Part shown: positions 57,159 to 64,000 of the stretch, in pieces
Layout: each line of letters starts with the position of its first letter
Numbering within the stretch: the stretch's first letter is position 1
Assembly (NCBI GenBank): GCA_946615905.1
Contig: CAMOIE010000004.1
Span: forward strand, 1 to 64,000
Direction of reading: 5' to 3'
DNA length: 64,000 bases
DNA from: an uncultured Treponema sp.
GTDB lineage: Bacteria; Spirochaetota; Spirochaetia; Treponematales; Treponemataceae
Made by a program: the position numbers and the translations under genes
The notes under the pieces: model-generated
Database searches by the model: none
What the model saw: only the letters and a program-made list of their open reading frames with translations
What the model was told of the DNA's origin: nothing

Positions 57159-58076
57159 ATGACAAAATACATTATAAAACGTGTGTTGACCGCGATTGTA
57201 ACCGCTTATCTGGTTGCAACGTTGACTTTTTTCATTATGAATATGGTTCCGGGAGGCCCCTTCCTTTCGGAAAAAGCCGTAACCCCGCAGGCTCAGGCTG
57301 CCATGGAAGCTAAGTACGGATTGGACAAACCTCTTTCCAAACAGTACACGACTTACATAAGCGGACTTGCGCGCGGCGATTTGGGTCTTTCGATAAAAAA
57401 AAGAGGCCGCACAGTCTCCCAGATTATCGCGACAAAATTTCCAGTCTCAGCCAGACTCGGCGGAATCGCAATTTTGGTTGCGGTCATGTTCGGCGTTCCG
57501 CTCGGGGCTATTGCTGCCTTTAACCGCGGTAAGGCAATCGACAATACTCTGGTTGTTTTTTCTACGGCGGGAATCGCAATTCCGTCTTTCCTTTCATCAA
57601 CGCTTTTGATGTATATATTTTCCACAAAGCTGAATCTTCTTCCGGCCATCGGGCTGAATTCGTGGAAATGCTACATAATGCCGGTTCTTGCCTTAGCCTT
57701 GTACCCGACATTTTATATAGCCCGCCTTATGAGGTCTTCAATGTTGGACGTTATCGGTCAGGATTACATGCGTACTGCAAGGGCAAAGGGCGTGACTACA
57801 TTCAAAATCATCTTCAAACACGCCTTGCGCAATGCGATTCTTCCGGTTGTCACTTATCTTGGACCTCTATTGGCATCTCTTATGACCGGTTCATTCATTA
57901 TCGAAAAAATCTTCAATATTCCCGGACTCGGCTCCGAATTCGTCTCAGCAATCACATCCCGCGACTATCCAATGATTATGGGTACAACAATCTTCCTTGC
58001 GGTTTTCATCATTTTTATGAACGTGCTTGTTGATATTGCTTACGCCATAGTAGATCCGAGAATCAAACTTAAGTAA
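57159..58076 (+). CDS. oppB: oligopeptide ABC transporter permease
   Basis: 305 aa, six membrane helices; starts YIIKRVLTAIVTAYLVATLTFFIMNMVPGGPF, the DppB/OppB N-terminus, and carries the ABC-contact EAA loop YMRTARAKGVTTFKIIFKHALRNAILPVVTYLG. GAGG before the ATG. First of oppBCDFA. Confidence 0.95.
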   Translation: MTKYIIKRVLTAIVTAYLVATLTFFIMNMVPGGPFLSEKAVTPQAQAAMEAKYGLDKPLSKQYTTYISGLARGDLGLSIKKRGRTVSQIIATKFPVSARLGGIAILVAVMFGVPLGAIAAFNRGKAIDNTLVVFSTAGIAIPSFLSSTLLMYIFSTKLNLLPAIGLNSWKCYIMPVLALALYPTFYIARLMRSSMLDVIGQDYMRTARAKGVTTFKIIFKHALRNAILPVVTYLGPLLASLMTGSFIIEKIFNIPGLGSEFVSAITSRDYPMIMGTTIFLAVFIIFMNVLVDIAYAIVDPRIKLK

Positions 58077-58090
58077 GGAAAGTCACTTTT

Positions 58091-59146
58091 ATGGAAGAAA
58101 CAAAGAAAAAAAATTTTTTAAGTCTTCAGCTGAACGTTGAGGATTTTGTTCTGGCATCCCCGGAAGAAAAAGACTCTCAGACGGTCATGCGCGAATCTGT
58201 CGGCTTTTGGAAGGACGGATTCCGCCGTTTTACAAAAAACAAGATTGCGATGGCGGCACTTTTTATCGTCCTTTTCATCGTCTTCCTCTGCTTTATAGTC
58301 CCTGCTTTTTATCCATATCAGTATGAGCAGCAGATAAAAGGCTCTGAGCGCTTAAGTCCATTTGAATTCTCAAAGGCAGAACTTCAAATGAAAGCGGCAG
58401 GACAATTTGTCTTTCCCCACCTGCTAGGAACTGACCAGAACGGACGTGACTACGCAATCCGTGTTATGGTCGGTGGCAGGGTCTCTATGCTGGTCGGAAT
58501 CATCGCTTCCGTGCTGATTTTGATGATCGGCTCCCTTTACGGTGCGATTGCCGGTTACTTTGGCGGAACGATTGACCTTGTGATGATGCGTCTTGTCGAC
58601 ATCATTTATACGGTTCCTGACGTTTTGATTATCATTCTTTTGGCGCAGACTTTAAAATTCCCGCTGGAAAAGCTCGGAGAACTTGCAGGCTTTCACTGGA
58701 TTCAAAAACTCGGCCCCAACATGGTCTCCATGTTTATCGTTTTCGCCCTTTTGTACTGGGTCGGAATGGCCCGTATCGTCCGCTCACAGATTATGATTCT
58801 CAAGCAGAATGAATATGTCACGGCGGCAAAAGCCCTTGGCGCAAGCAACAAGAGAATCATAAGCAAACACTTGATTACAAACTGTATCGGAACTTTGATT
58901 GTCACGACGACACTGCAGATTCCTTCATCGATTTTCACGGAATCATTCCTGTCATTCTTGGGAATCGGTGTTCAGGCTCCGATGCCATCTCTCGGCTCTC
59001 TTGCCTCAGCGGCTTTGAACGGCTTCCAGTCTTTCCCGGAAAAACTCTTTGCCCCGGCTTTTTTGATTTTTATCATCATTTTGAGTTTCAACTTGCTGGG
59101 TGACGGTCTTCGCGACGCATTTGACCCCAAACTCAAGCAGCAATAA
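58091..59146 (+). CDS. oppC: oligopeptide ABC transporter permease
   Basis: 351 aa, longer than the usual 300 because of a roughly 40-residue hydrophilic N-terminal extension and an insertion after the second helix (LGELAGFHWIQKLGPNM, about 200-215). It has the OppC N-terminal pattern (FTKNKIAMAALFIVLFIVFLC), HLLGTDQNGRD and the EAA loop YVTAAKALGASNKRIISKHLITNCIG. Paired with OppB in the membrane. Spacing 14 bp from oppB. Confidence 0.94.
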   Translation: MEETKKKNFLSLQLNVEDFVLASPEEKDSQTVMRESVGFWKDGFRRFTKNKIAMAALFIVLFIVFLCFIVPAFYPYQYEQQIKGSERLSPFEFSKAELQMKAAGQFVFPHLLGTDQNGRDYAIRVMVGGRVSMLVGIIASVLILMIGSLYGAIAGYFGGTIDLVMMRLVDIIYTVPDVLIIILLAQTLKFPLEKLGELAGFHWIQKLGPNMVSMFIVFALLYWVGMARIVRSQIMILKQNEYVTAAKALGASNKRIISKHLITNCIGTLIVTTTLQIPSSIFTESFLSFLGIGVQAPMPSLGSLASAALNGFQSFPEKLFAPAFLIFIIILSFNLLGDGLRDAFDPKLKQQ

Positions 59147-59158
59147 GGAGGAAAGAAA

Positions 59159-60178
59159 ATGGCGGAAAATGAATTTTTAGTTGACATCCAGCACGAACAG
59201 CTTTCTTTCTTTACTCCGGCGGGTGAAGTCAAAGCTTTGAACGATGTTTCAATCCAGATGAAAGAAGGCGAAGTCCTCGGAATCGTCGGAGAGTCCGGCT
59301 CTGGAAAATCAGTCACGGCATATTCGATTATGGGACTGACAGCTGACAACGGCAAAATCATCGGCGGCTCGGTGACTTTCAACGGTCACAGAATCGACCA
59401 GATGAGCGAAAAAGAGCTTGCCCACATCCGTGGAAAAGAAGTTTCAATTATCTTCCAGGACCCGATGACTTCTCTCAATCCAGTCTGGACAATCGGAAAC
59501 CAAATTCGTGAGGCGATAAAACTTCACACCGGCAAAAAAGGCAAGGAAGCCGACGAGCGCGTAAAAGAGCTTTTGACTTTGGTTGGAATCAACGAGCCTG
59601 AAAAACGCATGAAGCAGTTTCCCCACGAGCTTTCAGGTGGAATGAGGCAGCGAGTCATGATTGCGATTGCCCTTGCATGCGAGCCGAAACTTTTGATTGC
59701 GGACGAACCTACGACAGCCCTTGACGTTACGATTCAAGCCCAGATTCTGGAGCTTATGCAGGATTTGAAAAAGAAACTCGGCATGGGCATCATCATGATT
59801 ACCCACGATTTGGGCGTTGTCGCCTCAATGTGTGACAGAATTGCGGTCATGTATGCCGGAGAGATTATTGAATACGGCACGACCGACGACATTTTCTACA
59901 ATCCGAAGCACGAATATACAAAGGGACTTTTGCGGTCAATCCCCAAATTCCATGAGAAGGCTTACGAGCGTCTTATTCCTATTGAAGGACAGCCGATTGA
60001 CCTTTTGAACCGACCGAAAGGCTGTGCGTTCAGCACTAGATGCGCGAACTGCATGAAAATCTGCCTTGAAAAAGCGCCAGTCCGCACGGATTACGATGAC
60101 ATTCATTTTGCCCGCTGCTGGATGGAACAGAAAGCCATGTTTGAACAAAATCCGCAGGCTTTTAAGGGAGAAAACTAA
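59159..60178 (+). CDS. oppD: oligopeptide ABC transporter ATPase
   Basis: 339 aa: Walker A GESGSGKS near 46, Q-loop [15 protein letters not shown] signature [12 protein letters not shown] near 160, Walker [16 protein letters not shown]-loop ITHDLG, and the C-terminal oligopeptide-transporter domain with [20 protein letters not shown] (Cys-rich, Fe-S-like motif known in OppD/DppD). AGGAGG before the ATG. Its stop overlaps the oppF start (TAATG). Confidence 0.95.
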   Translation: MAENEFLVDIQHEQLSFFTPAGEVKALNDVSIQMKEGEVLGIVGESGSGKSVTAYSIMGLTADNGKIIGGSVTFNGHRIDQMSEKELAHIRGKEVSIIFQDPMTSLNPVWTIGNQIREAIKLHTGKKGKEADERVKELLTLVGINEPEKRMKQFPHELSGGMRQRVMIAIALACEPKLLIADEPTTALDVTIQAQILELMQDLKKKLGMGIIMITHDLGVVASMCDRIAVMYAGEIIEYGTTDDIFYNPKHEYTKGLLRSIPKFHEKAYERLIPIEGQPIDLLNRPKGCAFSTRCANCMKICLEKAPVRTDYDDIHFARCWMEQKAMFEQNPQAFKGEN

Positions 60179-61161
60179 TGTCAGACGAAATCTTATTGAA
60201 TGTTGAACACCTAAAACAATATTTTCCGGTCGCCGGAACAAAAAAATTCGTAAAGGCCGTTGATGACGTTTCACTCTACATAAAAAAAGGTGAGACATTG
60301 GGCCTTGTAGGCGAATCAGGCTGCGGAAAGACCACGACAGGACGCTCAATTTTGCGTCTTACCGAACCGACTTCCGGTAAAATCACCTATGGCGGCCAGG
60401 TCATTTTTGACAGTGAGGCCGGAATAAAAGCCGATATGCTTCCCTACCGCCAGAAAATGCAGATTGTTTTTCAGGATCCTTATGCGTCTCTTGACCCCCG
60501 CATGACAGTCGGTGACATCATCGGGGAAGCCCTGGACATCCACCAGCTCTACTCAAACAGGCAGGAACGCCGCGACCGCATTTTGCAGTTGATGGGCAGG
60601 GTCGGATTGAATTCAGAACACGCGAACCGCTACCCACACGAATTTTCCGGCGGACAGAGGCAGAGAATCGGAATTGCCCGTGCCCTTGCCGTAAAACCGG
60701 AATTCATAGTCTGTGACGAACCGGTTTCAGCCCTGGATGTCTCGATTCAGGCTCAGGTCGTGAACATGTTTGAGGACTTGCAGAAAGAACTCGGTTTGAC
60801 CTATCTCTTTATCGCCCATGACCTTTCCGTTGTAAACCATATTTCAAGCAGAATCGGAGTCATGTACCTTGGTCATCTGGTGGAAATCGCCGACGCTGAC
60901 GAAATAATTTTCCATTCAGCGCACCCGTACACAAAATCTTTGATTTCCGCAGTTCCAATCGCTGACCCGAAAATCGCCCGCGCCTCAAAACGCATCATTT
61001 TGTCAGGTGACGTTCCGTCTCCGCTGAATCCTCCCTCCGGCTGTCCTTTCCGCACCCGCTGTCCTTTTGCGGATGCCCACTGTGCCGAGGAAAAGCCGAA
61101 ATTCAGGGAAATCAGCTCAGGTCACTTTGCGGCCTGCCATAATATTGATAAAGTAAATTAA
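60178..61161 (+). CDS. oppF: oligopeptide ABC transporter ATPase
   Basis: 327 aa: N-terminal LKQYFPVAG typical of OppF, Walker A GESGCGKT near 48, [20 protein letters not shown], signature [16 protein letters not shown] near 160, Walker [26 protein letters not shown], and the C-terminal [24 protein letters not shown]. Forms the ATPase heterodimer with OppD. Translation coupled to oppD. Confidence 0.95.
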   Translation: MSDEILLNVEHLKQYFPVAGTKKFVKAVDDVSLYIKKGETLGLVGESGCGKTTTGRSILRLTEPTSGKITYGGQVIFDSEAGIKADMLPYRQKMQIVFQDPYASLDPRMTVGDIIGEALDIHQLYSNRQERRDRILQLMGRVGLNSEHANRYPHEFSGGQRQRIGIARALAVKPEFIVCDEPVSALDVSIQAQVVNMFEDLQKELGLTYLFIAHDLSVVNHISSRIGVMYLGHLVEIADADEIIFHSAHPYTKSLISAVPIADPKIARASKRIILSGDVPSPLNPPSGCPFRTRCPFADAHCAEEKPKFREISSGHFAACHNIDKVN

Positions 61162-61181
61162 TAAAAAGGAGTTTTTTCAAA

Positions 61182-62813
61182 ATGAAAAAAATCACTATCG
61201 TTGCCGCGTCAATTCTTGCGGCATCATTGGCTTTTGTTTCTTGCGGAGGCGGAAAAAAGGCTGCGGATGTGGATTCATCAAAAACTATCCACGTTCGTGT
61301 TGGCGGTTCACCGGAGACAATCGACCCGGCATTGAATTCAGCAGTTGACGGCGCAAACATGATTATTCATGCTTTTGAAGGCCTTTTGAAATTCGACAGC
61401 AAAAATGAAGTTGTCGGAGGTCTTGCAGAAAGCTGGGAGCAGTCAAAAGACGGTCTTACATGGACTTTCCACCTGCGCCCCAACCTCAAGTGGTCAGACG
61501 GTTCAGCCCTCACGGCAAAAGATTTCGTCTATTCTTGGAAGCGCGTTGCGGATCCGCTTACAGCCGCTCCATACGGATATGACCTTTTGAATCTCGTTGT
61601 CGGCTACGAAGAGGCTTCTGCAGGAAATACAGACGCTCTCGGAGTTGAGGCTACAGACGACAACACTTTTGTAGTTCATCTTACAAATCCCTGTATTTTC
61701 TTCGATAAAATTGCAGCTTTTGCGGTTTTGGTTCCTGTTCAGCAGGCGACAATCGAGGCAAACGGTGACGGTTGGACGACAAAACCTGCCAGCTACGTAA
61801 CTTCCGGCCCTTACTACATGACAGAATACACAGACGGCTCTCAGATTGTGTTCTTGAAAAACCCGAATTACTGGGATGCCGCAAACGTGACATTTGAAAA
61901 AATCGTGTGGCACTTGATTGAGGACGACAACACTTCATACACGGCTTACAATCAGGACGAAATCCAGTTGATGAAAAATCCGCCGACAGAAGAAATTCCT
62001 GTCCTTCGTGGCGGCAATGAATTCCACCTGGAGCCGATTATGGGAACTTACTACATCACTTTCAACACGGAAAAGGCTCCTTTCAACAACGCAAAAGTCC
62101 GTGAGGCACTTTCTCTTGCAATCGACCGCAAATACGTTGCCAACACAATCATGCAGGGAACTTACTCACCGGCAAAGAACTTTGTAGGCCCTGGAATTTC
62201 TGATGCGACCTCAGGCTCTTCTTTTGAGGAAGTCACAGGAAATACCTACGGAAACCACTTTGACACAGAAAACTACGAGGCTGACCTTGCCAAAGCGAAA
62301 AAACTTCTTGCAGAAGCCGGATATCCTGACGGAAAAGGCTTCCCGCCGTTCGACTATCTGATTAACGATACAGGCTACCACAAGGCTGTCGCAGAATACC
62401 TTCAGTCTGCATGGGCACAGCTCGGACTTAACGTCACTGTGAATATTCAGGAATGGAAGACTCTTACAGCTGACCGCCGCTCAGGAAACTTTGATGTTGC
62501 CCGCAACGGTTGGGTTTATGACTGGGATGATCCTTCAAACATGATTAACCTGCTTGAGACAGGCAACGGCAACAACGATGGAAAGTATTCTTCAAAGGAA
62601 TTTGACAGCTTGGTAAATAAAGCCCGCAACTCTGTGAATGTTGCAGACCACTACAAGTATCTGCACGAAGCAGAGCATGTTCTTTTGCAGGATGCGGCTA
62701 TGGCACCAATCGCCTACTACAATGACTTCTGGATGCAAAAGCCGAACCTGAAAGGCGTATGGCACTCACCATACGGCTACTGGTACTTGATGAACGCTTA
62801 TTTTGCAGAATAG
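61182..62813 (+). CDS. oppA: oligopeptide-binding lipoprotein
   Basis: 543 aa, SBP family 5. Lipoprotein signal with lipobox AFVSC (Cys at 21). Mature motifs: IDPALNSAVDGANMIIHAFEGLL, ESWEQSKDGLTWTFHLRPNLKWSDG, ALTAKDFVYSWKRVADP, and KVREALSLAIDRKYVAN. Exported, lipid-anchored; feeds peptides to OppBC. Being last in the operon with its own SD AAGGAG and no terminator before it, it depends on the oppB promoter unless an internal one exists in the 20-bp gap. Confidence 0.95.
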   Translation: MKKITIVAASILAASLAFVSCGGGKKAADVDSSKTIHVRVGGSPETIDPALNSAVDGANMIIHAFEGLLKFDSKNEVVGGLAESWEQSKDGLTWTFHLRPNLKWSDGSALTAKDFVYSWKRVADPLTAAPYGYDLLNLVVGYEEASAGNTDALGVEATDDNTFVVHLTNPCIFFDKIAAFAVLVPVQQATIEANGDGWTTKPASYVTSGPYYMTEYTDGSQIVFLKNPNYWDAANVTFEKIVWHLIEDDNTSYTAYNQDEIQLMKNPPTEEIPVLRGGNEFHLEPIMGTYYITFNTEKAPFNNAKVREALSLAIDRKYVANTIMQGTYSPAKNFVGPGISDATSGSSFEEVTGNTYGNHFDTENYEADLAKAKKLLAEAGYPDGKGFPPFDYLINDTGYHKAVAEYLQSAWAQLGLNVTVNIQEWKTLTADRRSGNFDVARNGWVYDWDDPSNMINLLETGNGNNDGKYSSKEFDSLVNKARNSVNVADHYKYLHEAEHVLLQDAAMAPIAYYNDFWMQKPNLKGVWHSPYGYWYLMNAYFAE

Positions 62814-62815
62814 TT

Positions 62816-62848
62816 AAAAAACTCCGGGTTTTGCCCGGAGTTTTTTTT
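62816..62848 (+). terminator. terminator of the opp operon
   Basis: AAAAACTCCGGG/CCCGGAGTTTTT stem with eight T, 3 bp after the oppA stop. Confidence 0.95.
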
Positions 62849-62852
62849 ATGA

Positions 62853-62888
62853 CCGCGGCACAAAGCACATCTAAATACCGTTGCTACA
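62853..62888. repeat. direct repeat, left copy
   Basis: CCGCGGCACAAA-GCACATC then TAAATACCGTTGCTAC. It recurs at 63162-63197 with two or fewer differences, 309 bp away, bracketing the GC-rich repeat DNA between oppA and the tRNA genes. Confidence 0.85.
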
Positions 62889-62913
62889 CCGCCTTCGCAG
62901 CACAGCTGCTGGG

Positions 62914-63011
62914 TTCTGCGGTCCTGCGGGGCAGGGCCGAGACTCGCTCAAATTGCTCCCACGGTCGCAATTTGCCGGCTTCGGCAAAGCCTGCACCGTC
63001 GCTCCCTATCT
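62914..63011 (-). repeat. structured 98-99-bp intergenic repeat, copy 2
   Basis: Minus-strand homologue of 48290-48388, with hairpin arms changed in matched pairs. It lies just after the opp terminator and has no coding potential. Confidence 0.8.
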
Positions 63012-63161
63012 GACCGGGTTTGCTTTAAAATCAACAACCCCGGGGCAAGCCCACGGGGTATGTTGGTTCGTAATAGGAATTGCAGTCAGGTTCAATACCC
63101 TTTTTACGCCCCAAGGGGCGGGGTATTAAACCCTCCGCACGAATAAAAAAGCCCGGATAAT
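63012..63161. repeat. GC-rich hairpin DNA between oppA and the tRNA genes
   Basis: No gene. Contains inverted repeats ACCCCGGGGC/GCCCACGGGGT (63038-63060) and GCCCCAAGGGGC (63109-63120), with GGTATTAAACCC beside it. Its relation to the neighbouring repeats is unclear. Confidence 0.45.
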
Positions 63162-63197
63162 CCGCGGCACAAAATACATCTAAATACCGTTGCTACC
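63162..63197. repeat. direct repeat, right copy
   Basis: Second copy of the 36-bp sequence at 62853-62888 (CCGCGGCACAAA-ATACATC then TAAATACCGTTGCTAC). It is followed by about 55 bp without recognisable features up to the tRNA gene. Confidence 0.85.
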
Positions 63198-63252
63198 TTC
63201 CGGTTCTCGCGGGGTTTTCTAGCGTACTTTTGCGCGGCATCCGGGCAAAAAG

Positions 63253-63338
63253 CGGAAAGAGGGGGATTCGAACCCCCGGTACCTTTTGGGTACACACGCT
63301 TTCCAAGCGTGCACCTTAAACCACTCGGACATCTTTCC
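63253..63338 (-). tRNA. tRNA-Ser, anticodon GGA
   Basis: 86 nt class II tRNA: acceptor GGAAAGA/TCTTTCC, anticodon stem CACGC/GCGTG around TTGGAAA, long variable arm (TGTACCCAAAAGGTACC), T loop TTCGAAT, discriminator G. CCA not encoded. Separated from the tRNA-Arg gene by a terminator-like hairpin. Confidence 0.96.
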
Positions 63339-63347
63339 AAAACTATC

Positions 63348-63378
63348 AAAAAAAAGACTGCTGATTAGAGCAGTCTTT
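63348..63378 (-). terminator. terminator-like hairpin between tRNA-Arg and tRNA-Ser(GGA)
   Basis: AAAGACTGCT/AGCAGTCTTT stem with eight T on the minus strand. It may limit expression of the last tRNA of the cluster. Confidence 0.8.
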
Positions 63379-63383
63379 CAATC

Positions 63384-63458
63384 TGAGACTGACACGGTTC
63401 GAACGTGCGACCTCCACCTCCGCAGGGTGGCGCTCTAATCCAACTGAGCTACAATCTC
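63384..63458 (-). tRNA. tRNA-Arg, anticodon GCG
   Basis: 75 nt: acceptor GAGATTG/CAGTCTC with one G-U, D stem GCTC/GAGC, anticodon stem CCACC/GGTGG around CTGCGGA, T arm GCACG-TTCGAAC-CGTGT, discriminator A. The anticodon reads GCG for codon CGC (and CGU by wobble). Bacteria usually use ACG deaminated to ICG, so this is an uncommon form. Confidence 0.9.
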
Positions 63459-63489
63459 ATTCAAATAGAAGCATTCTGGGCTTCATTCA

Positions 63490-63574
63490 CGGAAGCGACA
63501 GGAGTCGAACCTGCCGGGCCCTAATGGAACCCACGGATTAGCAATCCGGCGTATTACCGCTCTACCACGCTTCC
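63490..63574 (-). tRNA. tRNA-Ser, anticodon GCU
   Basis: 85 nt class II tRNA: acceptor GGAAGCG/CGCTTCC, anticodon loop TTGCTAA, long variable arm (GTGGGTTCCATTAGGGCCC), T loop TTCGACT, discriminator G. The outermost anticodon-stem pair is a C/T mismatch. Confidence 0.95.
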
Positions 63575-63583
63575 AAGGTTCTG

Positions 63584-63670
63584 CGGAGCGAGAGGGATTC
63601 GAACCCCCGATACCTATAAGGGTATAACGGTTTTCAAGACCGCCTCCTTCAACCGCTCGGACATCGCTCC
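63584..63670 (-). tRNA. tRNA-Ser, anticodon UGA
   Basis: 87 nt class II tRNA: acceptor GGAGCGA/TCGCTCC, anticodon loop CTTGAAA, long variable arm with TATACCCTTATAGGTAT, T loop TTCGAAT, discriminator G. First gene of the Ser(UGA)-Ser(GCU)-Arg(GCG)-Ser(GGA) cluster. Confidence 0.96.
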
Positions 63671-63686
63671 AAATAATGTAATAAGG

Positions 63687-63715
63687 AATATATATTATTC
63701 TCCAATTTATGTCAA
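63687..63715 (-). promoter_or_regulatory. promoter of the tRNA cluster
   Basis: Minus strand consensus-like TTGACA (63710-63715), 17 bp, TATATT (63687-63692), 16 bp before tRNA-Ser(UGA). Confidence 0.85.
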
Positions 63716-63744
63716 GTGGTAGAACTTTATATTTCAAAATTTAT

Positions 63745-63773
63745 TGGACTTTTTATATCAAGTCGAATATTAT
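63745..63773 (+). promoter_or_regulatory. near-leaderless promoter of the HdeD-like gene
   Basis: TGGACT (63745-63750), 17 bp, TATTAT (63768-63773), then seven bases to ATG 63781. No SD. Confidence 0.5.
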
Positions 63774-63780
63774 TAAACTT

Positions 63781-64000
63781 ATGAATCGAAACAAGTTTTT
63801 TATGGGCATTCTAATCGCCACAATAGGCCTGCTGATGGTTCTTTCGCCGGACTCCTTTATTAAATTCGCAGTAATAATTTTAGGAATCTCCGCAATCATC
63901 GATGGAATTTTTATTTTAGTTACAACCAAAAACCTCATAGTTGACCCCCATTTCAACCTGATGATGGCAATCAGAGGATGGATGAGCATTGCAGTCGGCA
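63781..64000 (+). CDS. HdeD/DUF308-like membrane protein, truncated by the window end
   Basis: First 73 codons only: MNRNKFFMGILIATIGLLMVLSPDSFIKFAVIILGISAIIDGIFILV and on to GWMSIAVG. The short helix pairs, with the G-x-L-x-LSP turn and the AIIDGIF segment, are typical of the HdeD/DUF308 family of small six-helix inner-membrane proteins. Full length and function cannot be judged. The ATG lies seven bases from a TATTAT box and lacks an SD. Confidence 0.65.
   Translation, partial: MNRNKFFMGILIATIGLLMVLSPDSFIKFAVIILGISAIIDGIFILVTTKNLIVDPHFNLMMAIRGWMSIAVG

Noticed and set aside
62759-63349. Small reading frames across the repeat block and tRNA-Ser(GGA)
   Set aside because: They run through hairpin repeats and a tRNA gene, lack ribosome sites and have compositionally odd translations.

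Overview
The window looks like a chromosomal stretch of an anaerobic, host-associated or gut-type spirochaete, most likely a Treponema. The reasons are an archaeal/eukaryotic-type PheRS alpha chain, a DUF5312-like spirochaetal protein, an outer-membrane barrel protein of treponemal style, fermentative central metabolism (pyruvate:ferredoxin oxidoreductase, a PKTIDND-type phosphofructokinase, the redox repressor Rex), PTS Enzyme I without any sugar permease nearby, and three binding-protein transporters. There is no phage, CRISPR array or intact insertion sequence. Genus and species are inferred from gene content only.

Layout. 1-4355 is an accessory patch: the C-terminal stub of a second nifJ, a hairpin repeat, and a small minus-strand operon (HU-like DUF4469 protein, a 704-aa exported protein with a degenerate formylglycine-enzyme-like domain, a 105-aa protein). 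That operon is driven from a near-consensus promoter whose transcript begins inside an 8-bp tandem repeat array and then meets an attenuator-like terminator. 4356-11753 holds nifJ, divergent pfk plus an FMN protein, and pheS. 11926-18733 holds secreted hypotheticals, a rhomboid / diguanylate cyclase / DUF5312 operon, and a ychJ-rlmB-dus RNA-modification operon. 18989-23181 has ptsI-rex, a cyclase-family hydrolase and panE. 23336-26784 is a TRAP transporter; then come tRNA-Ile(UAU), an outer-membrane-like protein and asnB. 30504-34455 is a eukaryote-like AICAR transformylase, yggT and recG, followed by a DnaA-box-containing gap. 34800-43421 has a STAS/zinc-ribbon protein, a divergent SDR/trmJ pair, a ctp-rsmE-wecG-like-sigma54-activator operon and divergent minD-like/lgt. 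43425-48035 has murI, tkt and a large unknown. 48176-51550 has an ncRNA, gdhA and a second diguanylate cyclase. 51723-54787 is a tripartite tricarboxylate transporter, then DJ-1, an ArsB/SLC13 permease, a complete oppBCDFA operon, a tRNA-Arg/Ser cluster and a truncated HdeD-like gene.

Two observations stand out. First, a 72-nt element occurs twice, each copy with its own sigma70 promoter and both predicted to start with the same ten bases: once as the only visible leader of asnB (minus, 30189-30260) and once upstream of gdhA (plus, 48211-48282). The copies share a nearly invariant internal core, while their helices differ by compensatory changes, and the outer helix ends in a T-run so that it doubles as an intrinsic terminator. 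This looks like an uncharacterised attenuator, riboswitch or small RNA linked to nitrogen assimilation. Second, at least eight first-in-operon genes (pfk, panE, purH, SDR, trmJ, ctp, minD-like, a GGDEF gene) have a -10 box exactly 6 nt before the ATG and no Shine-Dalgarno, and three more fit less exactly. This implies widespread leaderless mRNAs alongside ordinary SD-led operons.

Several families of GC-rich, hairpin-forming intergenic repeats are scattered through the window, some with paired base changes between copies. All homology statements are from motif recognition by eye; no search, alignment or folding program was run.
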